Assembly: GCF_000265205.3 (NCBI RefSeq)
Contig: NC_018000.1
Coordinates: 5,267,001 to 5,331,000, forward strand
Source: Sinorhizobium fredii USDA 257
GTDB lineage: Bacteria > Pseudomonadota > Alphaproteobacteria > Rhizobiales > Rhizobiaceae
Direction: 5' to 3'
DNA: 64,000 nucleotides
Below, piece by piece: positions 44,056 to 52,307 of this stretch. Within the stretch, counting starts at the first letter, position 1. Each line of letters opens with the position of its first letter. Under the pieces are notes generated by a model that was given only the letters and a program-made list of their open reading frames with translations, was not told the DNA's origin and searched no databases. Made by a program: the position numbers and the translations under genes.

Positions 44056-45073
44056 CGCGACTCCGCTTGCAACGAGCCGGCACGCCGCCGGCCGCCCACG
44101 AGTGGGCTTCCTCGGCGTGGGGCGTATCGGCCTGCACCGCATGCGGGCGATTGTTGAAACCGGCGCAGTCGAAACAGCTGCGATATTCGACCCCACACCG
44201 GAAATGGCGGCGGCGGCACGCGAACTGACGCCCGATGCCGCCGTCGTCAATTCCCTTGACGCCTTGCTCGACGAGCATCTCGACGGCATTGTCATCGCCT
44301 CTCCAAGCGCACTCCACGCCGCCCAATCGATCGTGGCCCTGGAGCAGGGTCTGGCGGTCTTTTGCCAAAAGCCGCTCGGTCGAACGCGAGACGAGACCCT
44401 GGCGGTCGTCGAAGCGGCGCGGCACTCCCACAGGCTGCTGGGGGTGGACCTCTCCTATCGCTACACCGCCGGCATGCAGCGGATTCGTGATCTGATCGCT
44501 TCGGGCGAACTCGGCACCGTTTTCGCCGTCGATCTCACCTTTCACAACGCCTATGGGCCGAGCAAGCCGTGGTTCTACGACAAGGCGCTCTCCGGCGGAG
44601 GCTGTGTCATCGATCTCGGCGTGCACCTCGTCGATCTCCTTCTTTGGGTTCTCGGATTCCCCGAGGTGACTCGCGTCGGGAGCAGGTTGTTTCACAAGGG
44701 TGTTCCCATCCGCCGCGACGGTGAGGAGGTCGAGGACTACGCCGTCGCGACGCTCGAACTGGCAAATGGTGTCGTTGCCCGGGTCACTTGCTCATGGCAC
44801 TTGCACGCGGGATGCGACGCGGTGATCAGTGCCGATTTCTACGGCACCAAAGGGGGCGCCAGCCTCAGAAACGTCGACGGATCCTATCTCGACTTTACCG
44901 CCGAACGGTATCGCGGGACGCAGCGGGAGGTGCTGGCGTTTCCCCCGGACGACTGGGGCGGACGCGCCGCGGCCTCCTGGGCGGAGCGTCTTGCCGCAGG
45001 CGAGCGTTTCGACCCGGACAATAGTTGTTTCGTCGCCGTGGCCGAGGTCCTCGACAAAATCTACGGGAGATAG
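44048..45073 (+). CDS. Gfo/Idh/MocA family oxidoreductase
   Basis: A 341-residue NAD(P)-dependent oxidoreductase. The dinucleotide motif is FLGVGRIGLHR. The family lysine lies in CQKPLGRT (EKP in most members), followed by LGVDLSYRYTAGM, the GGGCVIDLGVHLVDLLLWVLG helix and the C-terminal beta-sheet. Family members oxidise inositol, glucose or other sugars. Placed with a myo-inositol-phosphate synthase in the cluster, an inositol or inositol-derivative dehydrogenase is a reasonable guess. Translationally coupled to the MDR gene. Confidence 0.9.
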   Translation: MSDATPLATSRHAAGRPRVGFLGVGRIGLHRMRAIVETGAVETAAIFDPTPEMAAAARELTPDAAVVNSLDALLDEHLDGIVIASPSALHAAQSIVALEQGLAVFCQKPLGRTRDETLAVVEAARHSHRLLGVDLSYRYTAGMQRIRDLIASGELGTVFAVDLTFHNAYGPSKPWFYDKALSGGGCVIDLGVHLVDLLLWVLGFPEVTRVGSRLFHKGVPIRRDGEEVEDYAVATLELANGVVARVTCSWHLHAGCDAVISADFYGTKGGASLRNVDGSYLDFTAERYRGTQREVLAFPPDDWGGRAAASWAERLAAGERFDPDNSCFVAVAEVLDKIYGR

Positions 45074-45087
45074 CGCGTTCACGGCCT

Positions 45088-46857
45088 TCAGTTCGCGCAC
45101 CCTTCGATGCGCCGGAGCAAGAGCTTCGCGTAACGCGCGACGACAGCGTCCAGCCGCGGAACCTCGTCGAAGGCGGCGCCAAACTTTGCGGAGGTCCAGA
45201 GCCCGAGTTGGAAGGCCAGGTAGAAGAGTTCAAGAGCCTTCTGCAATTCCGCGTCGACGGCACGCCCGCATCTGTCGGATACGACCGCCCGCAGAGCGGC
45301 CGTTTCCTGTGGCGTCAGGTCGAACTCGACGGTGGCGCCCGCGACATCCCAGGCGATATCCTGAGGCCCGACGAGGTCGTGGGCGGCACTGTGGTCGAGT
45401 GCATCGGCCTTCAGGAAGCCGTTTTTGCCGGCCAGCCACTCCCATCGGTGAAGGCGGCTGTCCGTATCGACGGGCATGACCGGAAGATCATCGCGCAAGG
45501 TTCTAGACAGCAGTGACTTGAGCCGGGCCGCGACGGCTTCGCCAAACGCTTCTCCCGTATTGGCGACGGCCATCTCGCAGAGCATTGCCAAGGACGCGCC
45601 GCGCGCCGCCGGCCGCGGCAGACGCCGTGCCCGAAACGCTAAATACCGCCCGAGATGTTCAACGAACTCCGTGCGGTGAAAGTCGCTTGGCGCGAGCGGT
45701 TCCGCCACGACCCACTTTTGAACCAGGAAGCCATGGCAGAGACCGAAGACCGGCGGCGTGAACCCAGCCTCCGCCAACAACCGTGCGTTTTCGAGTTTGC
45801 GCTGGCCGACGTCACCGAGACCCGCAAATTTCACGAGCCATGTCCCATCGGCCGTACGCGCCAGGAACTTGCGCCGCTCGAACCGGGGATCGGCGGGCGG
45901 CCAGGATTTCTGCCTGCCCTGCAGCATGCTCCGCCAACCTCCCCCGGAAATCTCTTGAAGCGGCTGGCGGAGGGGGCCGACAAGCTCGCTCACCCAAGCG
46001 TCGAGCCGTTGCGGTGCTGGGCCCCCGCCCAAGACAAGCTCATCCAGCTCGACCACGTTGCGGGGGCGCGCTGCCCAGCGTTGGTGATGAGCCTGGCTCG
46101 CTTCCGGTCCAAGCTCTCCCCGGTGGCCGGGAAAGAAGTGGATACGACTTTCGCTGACGCCATGCTCCTCCAGCCAATCCGCCACGCTTCCGAAGGAGCT
46201 CCCGGAAAGGCCGGGGCCTTCGTCGACGATCGCGAAATCGGCTGTCCTGTCCCGCAGGAGCTGTTGTGAAAGCTGCGGACCGACCTGGATTTTTCTTCGG
46301 AAAGGATGGCCGACCGGGCGCACAGTGATCGGTGCTGTCGCTCCGATCGCAGCGGCAACCGCCGCCGAAAGGCTAGTGCCGATCGAGCGAATGCCGATCA
46401 CGACAGTGTTTGCCCCCCGCCCGGAGCGCCTTGCCGCTTCCATGTAGCATTCGGGATAGAGCGCATAGAAGGCATAGCCCTCGCCATCCTTGATCGACAG
46501 CGGCAGCGGCGCCCAAAGCTCTTTTAGTAGTGCCCAAACACGATCTGGCAGGACCAAGCGACCGGAGAATCCCTGAGACCAGGATTGGGCGACGAGCCGC
46601 GCGAGATCGAGAAGCAGAGCGCCAGACGTTTCGCGCTCGGCCGACATCTCGTCCGCCCCGAGGCTCTCGAACTCGAAATCCGACAGCCCCTGCACCAGCT
46701 CGCCCGCCTTGATGAAGATGCCGACCAACGCGGCGTGCCGTTCCAGGCCCGGCGACCGGTCGTCGAGCGCCCGCAACTGTGCTGCAATCGTCTCGCACAA
46801 AATGTCGGCCCGCTCGCGGCGCTTCGGATCACCGTAGACCAGCATCGCTCCGCCCAT
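45088..46857 (-). CDS. Fusion of a phosphoribosyltransferase-like domain and a kinase-like (APH) domain
   Basis: A 589-residue protein that I cannot assign to a named family. Residues about 120-245 look like a PRTase fold: YPECYMEAAR, VIGIRSIGTSLSAAVAAA and a PRPP-loop-like IVDEGPGLSGSSF. Residues about 320-570 resemble an aminoglycoside-phosphotransferase/choline-kinase-like fold: TWLVKFAGLG with a Lys, GHGFLVQKW-like text, MPVDTDSRLHRWEW at the catalytic-loop position and LVGPQDIAWDVAGA where APH proteins have their second Asp. Both active sites deviate from consensus. It sits alone, convergent with the Gfo/Idh gene and divergent from the inositol-phosphate synthase gene. A role in priming or transferring ribose-phosphate or phosphate in the cluster's pathway is speculative. 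Confidence 0.65.
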   Translation of the reverse strand: MGGAMLVYGDPKRRERADILCETIAAQLRALDDRSPGLERHAALVGIFIKAGELVQGLSDFEFESLGADEMSAERETSGALLLDLARLVAQSWSQGFSGRLVLPDRVWALLKELWAPLPLSIKDGEGYAFYALYPECYMEAARRSGRGANTVVIGIRSIGTSLSAAVAAAIGATAPITVRPVGHPFRRKIQVGPQLSQQLLRDRTADFAIVDEGPGLSGSSFGSVADWLEEHGVSESRIHFFPGHRGELGPEASQAHHQRWAARPRNVVELDELVLGGGPAPQRLDAWVSELVGPLRQPLQEISGGGWRSMLQGRQKSWPPADPRFERRKFLARTADGTWLVKFAGLGDVGQRKLENARLLAEAGFTPPVFGLCHGFLVQKWVVAEPLAPSDFHRTEFVEHLGRYLAFRARRLPRPAARGASLAMLCEMAVANTGEAFGEAVAARLKSLLSRTLRDDLPVMPVDTDSRLHRWEWLAGKNGFLKADALDHSAAHDLVGPQDIAWDVAGATVEFDLTPQETAALRAVVSDRCGRAVDAELQKALELFYLAFQLGLWTSAKFGAAFDEVPRLDAVVARYAKLLLRRIEGCAN

Positions 46858-46985
46858 TGCTCTTCATTCGCGTTGAACGCGCAGCACCTGTTTTCGATCC
46901 GCGGGATGCGTGCGAACCAAAGAGGGAACCATTCCGCCGTGCGTGGGTTTGGCGAGCATTGTAGATGCTTTGCGGGAGTGCGGCG

Positions 46986-48089
46986 ATGCGATCGAAATCC
47001 ATTCGAATCGGGCTGGTCGGAGTCGGCAACTGCGCGTCCTCGCTCGTCCAGGGGCTCACTTTCTACCGAGACGCCAGGCAAGACGAGCCGGTGCCGGGAC
47101 TGATGCATGTCAATCTCGGCGGCTACCACATAAGCGATATCGAAGTATCCGCCGCCTTCGACGTTGCCGCATCGAAGGTCGGCCGCGATGTTGCCGAAGC
47201 GATCGATGCGCCTCCGAACAACACGTTCCGTTTCGCAGACGTCGCATCGACCGGGATCACTGTCCAGCGCGGCAGGACGCTCGACGGGATCGGCCGATAT
47301 CTGCGCGAGGAAATCGCGGAATCCGAGGCCGCCGCCGTCGATGTCGCCGAGGCCCTGCGGCAAAGCGAAACGGATGTGCTGGTCTCTTACCTCCCGGTCG
47401 GCTCGGAAGTGGCAACGCGCTGGTATGCGGAGCAGGCGCTTGCCGCCGGCTGCGGTTTCGTCAACTGCATCCCCGTCTTCATCGCTTCCGACCGGTCCTG
47501 GCAGAGGAAATTCGCCGAGCACGGCCTGCCGCTGATCGGCGACGACATCAAGAGCCAGGTCGGCGCCACCATCGTGCACCGGCTGCTCGCCAATCTCTTC
47601 CGCGACCGCGGCGTACGGATCGACCGGACTTATCAGCTCAATTTCGGCGGCAATACCGATTTCCTCAACATGCTCGAACGAGAGCGGCTGGAATCCAAGA
47701 AGATCTCCAAGACGCAATCGGTTGTCAGTCAGATGGATATGCCGCTTGCTCCCGGAGACATCCATGTCGGGCCGAGCGACCACGTGCCTTGGCTCGCCGA
47801 CCGCAAGTTCGCCTATATCCGTGTCGAGGGCACCACATTCGGCAGCGTTCCGCTGAATGTCGAGCTGAAGCTCGAAGTCTGGGATTCGCCGAACTCCGCC
47901 GGCGTGGTCATCGATGCGGTGCGATGCGCCAAGCTCGGTTTGGACCGCGGCCTCGGCGGCCCGCTGATCGCCCCCTCAAGCTACTTCATGAAATCACCGC
48001 CCCGGCAATTCACCGATGCCGAGGCGCGCATACGGCTCGAAGAGTTCATCGCAGGCGACACCGACGCACTCCGGGGAGCGGCCGAGTGA
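46986..48089 (+). CDS. myo-Inositol-1(3)-phosphate synthase
   Basis: Converts glucose-6-phosphate to inositol-phosphate with NAD+. The 367 residues match the short bacterial/archaeal type. NAD motif [16 protein letters not shown], then [41 protein letters not shown], the catalytic Lys-rich region [24 protein letters not shown] and [10 protein letters not shown]. Bacterial MIPS usually feeds an inositol-based lipid or thiol (mycothiol in actinobacteria) or a glycan. Here its neighbours point to a glycan or glycoside. GGGAG supports the ATG at 46986. Overlaps the phosphatase gene. Confidence 0.93.
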   Translation: MRSKSIRIGLVGVGNCASSLVQGLTFYRDARQDEPVPGLMHVNLGGYHISDIEVSAAFDVAASKVGRDVAEAIDAPPNNTFRFADVASTGITVQRGRTLDGIGRYLREEIAESEAAAVDVAEALRQSETDVLVSYLPVGSEVATRWYAEQALAAGCGFVNCIPVFIASDRSWQRKFAEHGLPLIGDDIKSQVGATIVHRLLANLFRDRGVRIDRTYQLNFGGNTDFLNMLERERLESKKISKTQSVVSQMDMPLAPGDIHVGPSDHVPWLADRKFAYIRVEGTTFGSVPLNVELKLEVWDSPNSAGVVIDAVRCAKLGLDRGLGGPLIAPSSYFMKSPPRQFTDAEARIRLEEFIAGDTDALRGAAE

Positions 48090-48685
48090 CGACCACGTTC
48101 CTTCTGGTGCGGCACGCCGCTCACGACAGGATCGGCAGCTTCCTTGCGGGGCGGACGGCAGACGTTCCGCTTGGACCAGCCGGCCGGGAACAGGCCATGC
48201 GCCTGGCGGCGCGGCTTTCCCGCGAGGACGTCGGCGCGATCCATGCCAGCCCGCGCAAGCGCACCCAGGAAACGGCCGCGGCAATTGCCGTTGCATCCGA
48301 AATTTCGGAGGTCGAAACCGCCGATGCGCTGGACGAGGTGGACTTTGGCGCGTGGTCCGGCAAGACCTTCGACGTGCTGAACACCGACCCGCATTGGCAT
48401 CGGTGGAATTCGATAAGAAGCCTGGTGCGCGCACCGGGCGGAGAAACGATGCTGGAGGTCCAGTCGCGGGTGCTGGCGCTCGTCGAGAAGCTCGGCCGGC
48501 TCGAACGTGACGGAAAAGTCGTCCTTGTCAGCCATGCCGACGTCATCAAGGCCCTGGTGTGCCATGTGCTCGGCCTGTCGGTAGACGCCTGGCCCCGCTT
48601 CGAAATTGCACCCGCCTCCATCTCCACCATGGTGACGGGCGACTGGGGGGCAAAGCTACTGACATTGAACGAAGACGCATGGTGA
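48086..48685 (+). CDS. Histidine phosphatase family protein (phosphoglycerate mutase-like)
   Basis: A 199-residue phosphatase. Catalytic LVRHAAHD (RHG motif with Ala), [23 protein letters not shown] and the second His in [12 protein letters not shown]. It starts with GTG, which overlaps the MIPS stop (GTGA), so both are made together, and a GGGGAG site lies upstream. The coupling suggests it dephosphorylates inositol-phosphate or a glycosyl-inositol-phosphate (inference). The open frame extends upstream through MIPS, but that part is not coding. Confidence 0.88.
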   Translation: MTTTFLLVRHAAHDRIGSFLAGRTADVPLGPAGREQAMRLAARLSREDVGAIHASPRKRTQETAAAIAVASEISEVETADALDEVDFGAWSGKTFDVLNTDPHWHRWNSIRSLVRAPGGETMLEVQSRVLALVEKLGRLERDGKVVLVSHADVIKALVCHVLGLSVDAWPRFEIAPASISTMVTGDWGAKLLTLNEDAW

Positions 48686-48752
48686 GCCTCCCGGGCATCC
48701 CGAAAGCGCAGTTCGTTGAACCTGGCCGGTCTACGGCAGTTCGGAGGTACTG

Positions 48753-49730
48753 ATGATCGAAGCCGCAATGATCTGGAACGAGCCGAACAACAAGTCGCAT
48801 TGGGATCCGGAGATCGATCCTGATTGGAGCCGCTTTGCGCATATGGCGAAGCTCGCCGCGGACGCCATCGGAAATGTGAATCCCAATCTCACGAAGGTGC
48901 TCGGCGGCATCTCGCCGATCGACCCGGGCTTCCTGACGCTCATGGAAACCTATGGCGTGCTCGATCACGTCGACGCCGTTGCCGCCCATGGCTTTCCGCT
49001 CGACTGGAATCTCTGGCAGATCCACGAATGGCCGCAGAGAATCGACGAACTGCGGAGCGTCACCAATCTGCCGATCTGGGTAAGCGAGGTCGGCGTCTCG
49101 ACGTTCGGGGCCGAGGAGGTGCAGCTATGGGGGCTGAAAAGAACCGCAGAGCTGCTCAAGGAAAGGGTCGAGCGGGTTCAGTGGTACAGCCTCTACGATC
49201 TGCCGCGCGCTTGGCCGGCCACCACCCGGCACAAGGAGGCGGAGGGCTCTTCCTATTACCGGCATTTCTACATGGGTCTTCTGCGCGAGGACGGCTCTCC
49301 GAAGCTGGCGCTTGAGGAATTCGCACGGCACACGCCGGAAGTCGGGCTCGTGCAGTGGTTCCATTTCGAGGACCCGCGGCTTGACGACGCCGTCCAATGG
49401 ATGAAGCGCCTCGGCGTCACCCATCTGCGCACCGGCCTCTCCTGGGCCGATCGATTCCGGCCGGATGCGCTGGCGTGGTTCGATCGCCAGATGGAGGCGC
49501 TCGAGGATTTCGGCGTCACCGTCACGTATTGCTTCACGCCGGAACACAGGGGTCTCGCCCCGCACCACACGAGTGCACCGATCGTGCCGGAAGAGTTTGC
49601 CGAGTTCTGTGCCGAGATGACCGAGCGCTATGCACCTCACGCGTCGTCCGTCGGCGCCCGAGATCAGCCTCCGGTTTCACCCCGCCCGGCGATGCGATCG
49701 ATGAGCTTTCCGACCCAGCCCCGCGAATAG
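48753..49730 (+). CDS. Glycoside hydrolase (GH-A clan, GH39-like) with apparent circular permutation
   Basis: A 325-residue protein with both glutamates of a clan GH-A (beta/alpha)8 barrel: acid/base Glu10 in IWNEPN and nucleophile Glu112 in WVSEVGVS. WNEPN normally ends strand 4, about 150 residues into the protein; here it is at the very start. Strands 5-8 follow (VLGGISP, VDAVAAHGFPLDW, IWVSEVG, VQWYSLYDLP). Then the C-terminus (about 200-294) reads like strands 1-3 and helix 3 (LGVTHLRTGLSW, FGVTVTYCFTPE, EFAEFCAEMTERYA), which ordinarily lead into WNEP. No signal peptide. The last 20 or so codons overlap the convergent FrhB-like gene. GGAGGTACTG precedes the ATG. Possibly an intracellular xylosidase. 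Confidence 0.8.
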   Translation: MIEAAMIWNEPNNKSHWDPEIDPDWSRFAHMAKLAADAIGNVNPNLTKVLGGISPIDPGFLTLMETYGVLDHVDAVAAHGFPLDWNLWQIHEWPQRIDELRSVTNLPIWVSEVGVSTFGAEEVQLWGLKRTAELLKERVERVQWYSLYDLPRAWPATTRHKEAEGSSYYRHFYMGLLREDGSPKLALEEFARHTPEVGLVQWFHFEDPRLDDAVQWMKRLGVTHLRTGLSWADRFRPDALAWFDRQMEALEDFGVTVTYCFTPEHRGLAPHHTSAPIVPEEFAEFCAEMTERYAPHASSVGARDQPPVSPRPAMRSMSFPTQPRE

Positions 49731-51094
49731 GTGACACCCTGGTAAAGGGCGAGCATCGTCGAAGCCCAGCGTGTATAGAGCCATGGCATATGCAGTGCTC
49801 TAGCAAGCCAGAAAACGCGATGGCTCCCAGCGCTGATTGAACTGCGCAGCAAGTAGACCAGCATGCGCCGTGCGGACACGCCGCGCCAACTTGGCGCAAC
49901 GCGCTTGTTCGGCCTTATCCCGGCACGCGGCCAAGTCAGGCGGAAGGCGAGCCCCTCGCGTCGCTGCCTGAATCCGGCCGCTTGGGTTTGCACCACGAAA
50001 TCGGCATCGACCTCATTGAGATCCAGCCGCCCTTCGCTGGCGGCATCATCGATGAGCCGCCGCAGCAAGGGAGAGCGAACGACAACGACATTCGTGCCCC
50101 GACCGTCGGAGGAGTAGGGTTCGACCCAGGCATCCCCGAAGGAAATGTCCGCCGTCTCGGCGACCACGTCATCGCAGAAGTTGCAGGCGGAGTTCTGGAA
50201 ATATCCGGCTCCCCAGTCGCCATCGACGAGATGCCACCAGTCCTTGCTCCTTGAACTTCCGTCCTTGAGCCGCAGGTGGGCGGTGTACCAGTTCGCCGGT
50301 CTGCTGAAGTCCTTCAGCCGGAAGTCGACACCCGCAACCTCTCGCATTCTTGCCTGCAGCTGCCAGGCGAAGCTTTCGACGAAGCGCGCGCTTTTCATGT
50401 GCCCGCAAAAGAGACCGAGCGTGAAGGCGATGCGCTCGCGCAGGACCGGATCCTGCCGGCAAAGCAGATGCACGGCCTTGACGAAGCACGGAATGCCGAC
50501 CACCGCGTAACGCCCGGGGCGGCGCCTGATTTCGTCGAGAACCGCCGACATCTCGACGGGATAGTAGCGCGACTTGGCACCGCTTCGAACGTCTCCCACC
50601 CCTCGCGAAATACGGTAACGGAAGAGCGGTTGGCGATCACCCTCGCCGTCGGAGCGGGGTACCACATGAGCGACGCCGTCGACCATCTTCCTTGCCAGAA
50701 GCTCGGCGGCCGTCCAACTCGTCATGCCGCCGGAACTGCCTTCCGCCCGATAGTTCGCTTCGCGGACATGGCCGACATAGGCTGCCTCGAACCGCCCGAT
50801 CAGCGGATCGCGGTACTTGGCCGATGGGAACCGCTCGTCGGCGATTTCGTCCTCGTTGGTGGCATGCGGGGAGAAGGGGCAGAGCGCAGCGAAGTTTGTC
50901 GAACTTCTTGCCGCTGACTGGCCTGGGATGCTTGGCTTGAATTGACCATAGCGATCGAGGCGCATGGTTGCATTGCTGCCGCTGGAGCTCGCCGCACAGG
51001 CTCCGCACCCGATGCACAAGCCGGACTGAGCGATCCGTCTCGGCGTGAGCCTGGAAGAGCCAGGCGGGATTTTCGGCGGATCAGTCGAGGACAT
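49664..51094 (-). CDS. Coenzyme F420 hydrogenase/dehydrogenase beta-subunit family protein
   Basis: A 476-residue FrhB/FdhB-like protein. Iron-sulfur motif near the start (GLCIGCGAC) and FAALCPF; the FrhB N- and C-domains show SSGGMTSWTAAELLARKMVDGV, VVGIPCFVKAVHLL, CGHMKSARF and CNFCDDVVAETADISFGDAW with more cysteines. In non-methanogens such proteins sit in polysaccharide clusters next to pyruvyl transferases and are thought to handle electrons in sugar modification, probably with FAD (recalled). It overlaps the pyruvyl transferase gene by 14 bases at its start, and its 3' end overlaps the convergent glycoside hydrolase by 67 bases. Confidence 0.88.
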   Translation of the reverse strand: MSSTDPPKIPPGSSRLTPRRIAQSGLCIGCGACAASSSGSNATMRLDRYGQFKPSIPGQSAARSSTNFAALCPFSPHATNEDEIADERFPSAKYRDPLIGRFEAAYVGHVREANYRAEGSSGGMTSWTAAELLARKMVDGVAHVVPRSDGEGDRQPLFRYRISRGVGDVRSGAKSRYYPVEMSAVLDEIRRRPGRYAVVGIPCFVKAVHLLCRQDPVLRERIAFTLGLFCGHMKSARFVESFAWQLQARMREVAGVDFRLKDFSRPANWYTAHLRLKDGSSRSKDWWHLVDGDWGAGYFQNSACNFCDDVVAETADISFGDAWVEPYSSDGRGTNVVVVRSPLLRRLIDDAASEGRLDLNEVDADFVVQTQAAGFRQRREGLAFRLTWPRAGIRPNKRVAPSWRGVSARRMLVYLLRSSISAGSHRVFWLARALHMPWLYTRWASTMLALYQGVTYSRGWVGKLIDRIAGRGETGG

Positions 51095-52190
51095 GATCCA
51101 AGTAGGCCTGTGAGCGGAGGCGATGCTCCGCGAGCCGCGCTGCGATGGCCGGATGCGGTGCTTCGTCCAGAGCAGCTCCATAGTCCCTTTCACCCGCCCC
51201 TTCCGAAATGACGTGGCGTTCTGCGCCGACGAGTTGCGTTAGGTCGTGGATCTTGTTCCAGCGGTAGTCCGACATGACGCAGGCAAAAGCCTTGGAGTAG
51301 ATCAAGGAGAAGACGCAACCATGGAAGAAATTCGTCACCACCGCCGCAGCACCGGCTATGAACCCGGCGAAATCGAACGGCCCGGCGTCGATCCACTGCT
51401 CGTCTGCCCAATCATTCCGATAGCCGACGCTGACGAGCCTGACCGCGCGTGCTTGCGCCCAGTGTCGAACCGAATCCTTGAACCAGTTGGGGAAGGAATG
51501 ACCATAAACGGCAGCGTAAGGGCGCGGGAGTCTGTTTCTCGAAACCTCCTGGAAAGGCGTGATTGCCTCGGGAAATTGGAGACACGGGTCGAGGACAAGC
51601 GTCGCCTCGCGTCCGACCACATGCTCGATAATCGTCTTCGAGTTCTCGTCCCGCACGGAAATGCTATCGAACTTCCGCAGCCCCTCCGCCCAGAAGTTCT
51701 CAATCCCGCTTGCAGCGGGATGGTTCCCGAAGGTCGCGGCATAGGAGACGATCCGCCGCGCGGCGAGGCTATCGCCGTAGAACAATCGGCATCCTCCATA
51801 CCAGGGATGACGCAGATTCCAGACCTCGTCGCTGCCGACGATAACAAGGTCGCAGCCTTCGATGCCGGTTGGATCATCCAGCGAGAAGGCATCGCTGAGG
51901 GGAAGCCCTTCAACAGCCTTCAAGAACTTCCTGATCTTTAAGGCGTAGAGCGGAGAGTCGGCAGGCGAAGTTCTGACCGGCAGCAGGGGTTGCAAGGCGC
52001 AGCGCCACTCGGCCCGACTGACGCGATCGGAGCTGTGGTTGAGAACGATCGGGTCTCTACCGCGAGAACGCAGCCCGTCGATCAAACAGCGCGTCTGCCA
52101 GAACGAGCCGTAATTGATGCAGCGGTGAAATGTCAGGACACCCAGTTTAGCCAATGGCCGGATCCTCTGCGCCTCTAACCGGCCGGACAT
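51081..52190 (-). CDS. Polysaccharide pyruvyl transferase family protein
   Basis: A 369-residue protein of the PS_pyruv_trans family (GT-B-like fold). It opens with KLGVLTFHRCINYGSFWQT, includes LVIVGSDEVWNLRHPWYGG, SVRDENSKTIIEHVVG, LVLDPCLQF, FAGFIAGAAAVVTNFFHGCVFSLIYSKAF and a C-terminal helix. It transfers pyruvate from PEP to a sugar as a ketal; the acceptor is unknown. Paired with the FrhB-like gene downstream, a common partnership in surface-polysaccharide loci. No strong ribosome site seen at the ATG. Confidence 0.9.
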   Translation of the reverse strand: MSGRLEAQRIRPLAKLGVLTFHRCINYGSFWQTRCLIDGLRSRGRDPIVLNHSSDRVSRAEWRCALQPLLPVRTSPADSPLYALKIRKFLKAVEGLPLSDAFSLDDPTGIEGCDLVIVGSDEVWNLRHPWYGGCRLFYGDSLAARRIVSYAATFGNHPAASGIENFWAEGLRKFDSISVRDENSKTIIEHVVGREATLVLDPCLQFPEAITPFQEVSRNRLPRPYAAVYGHSFPNWFKDSVRHWAQARAVRLVSVGYRNDWADEQWIDAGPFDFAGFIAGAAAVVTNFFHGCVFSLIYSKAFACVMSDYRWNKIHDLTQLVGAERHVISEGAGERDYGAALDEAPHPAIAARLAEHRLRSQAYLDHVLD

Positions 52191-52307
52191 AAGGAGGTTC
52201 CCGCGAGCCTCGCCGCAGCCGAGCGACTCAAAAATGCAGGGCTCCGGAACTGGGTGAGGAACATAAGGGCGCCCCCGGGCATTCGACTGCGGTCTTGGGG
52301 TGAAATC

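Noticed and set aside
46910..48085. Upstream part of the 591-codon frame that ends with the histidine phosphatase
   Set aside because: This stretch is the shadow of the inositol-phosphate synthase gene; only the part from the GTG at 48086 resembles a protein.
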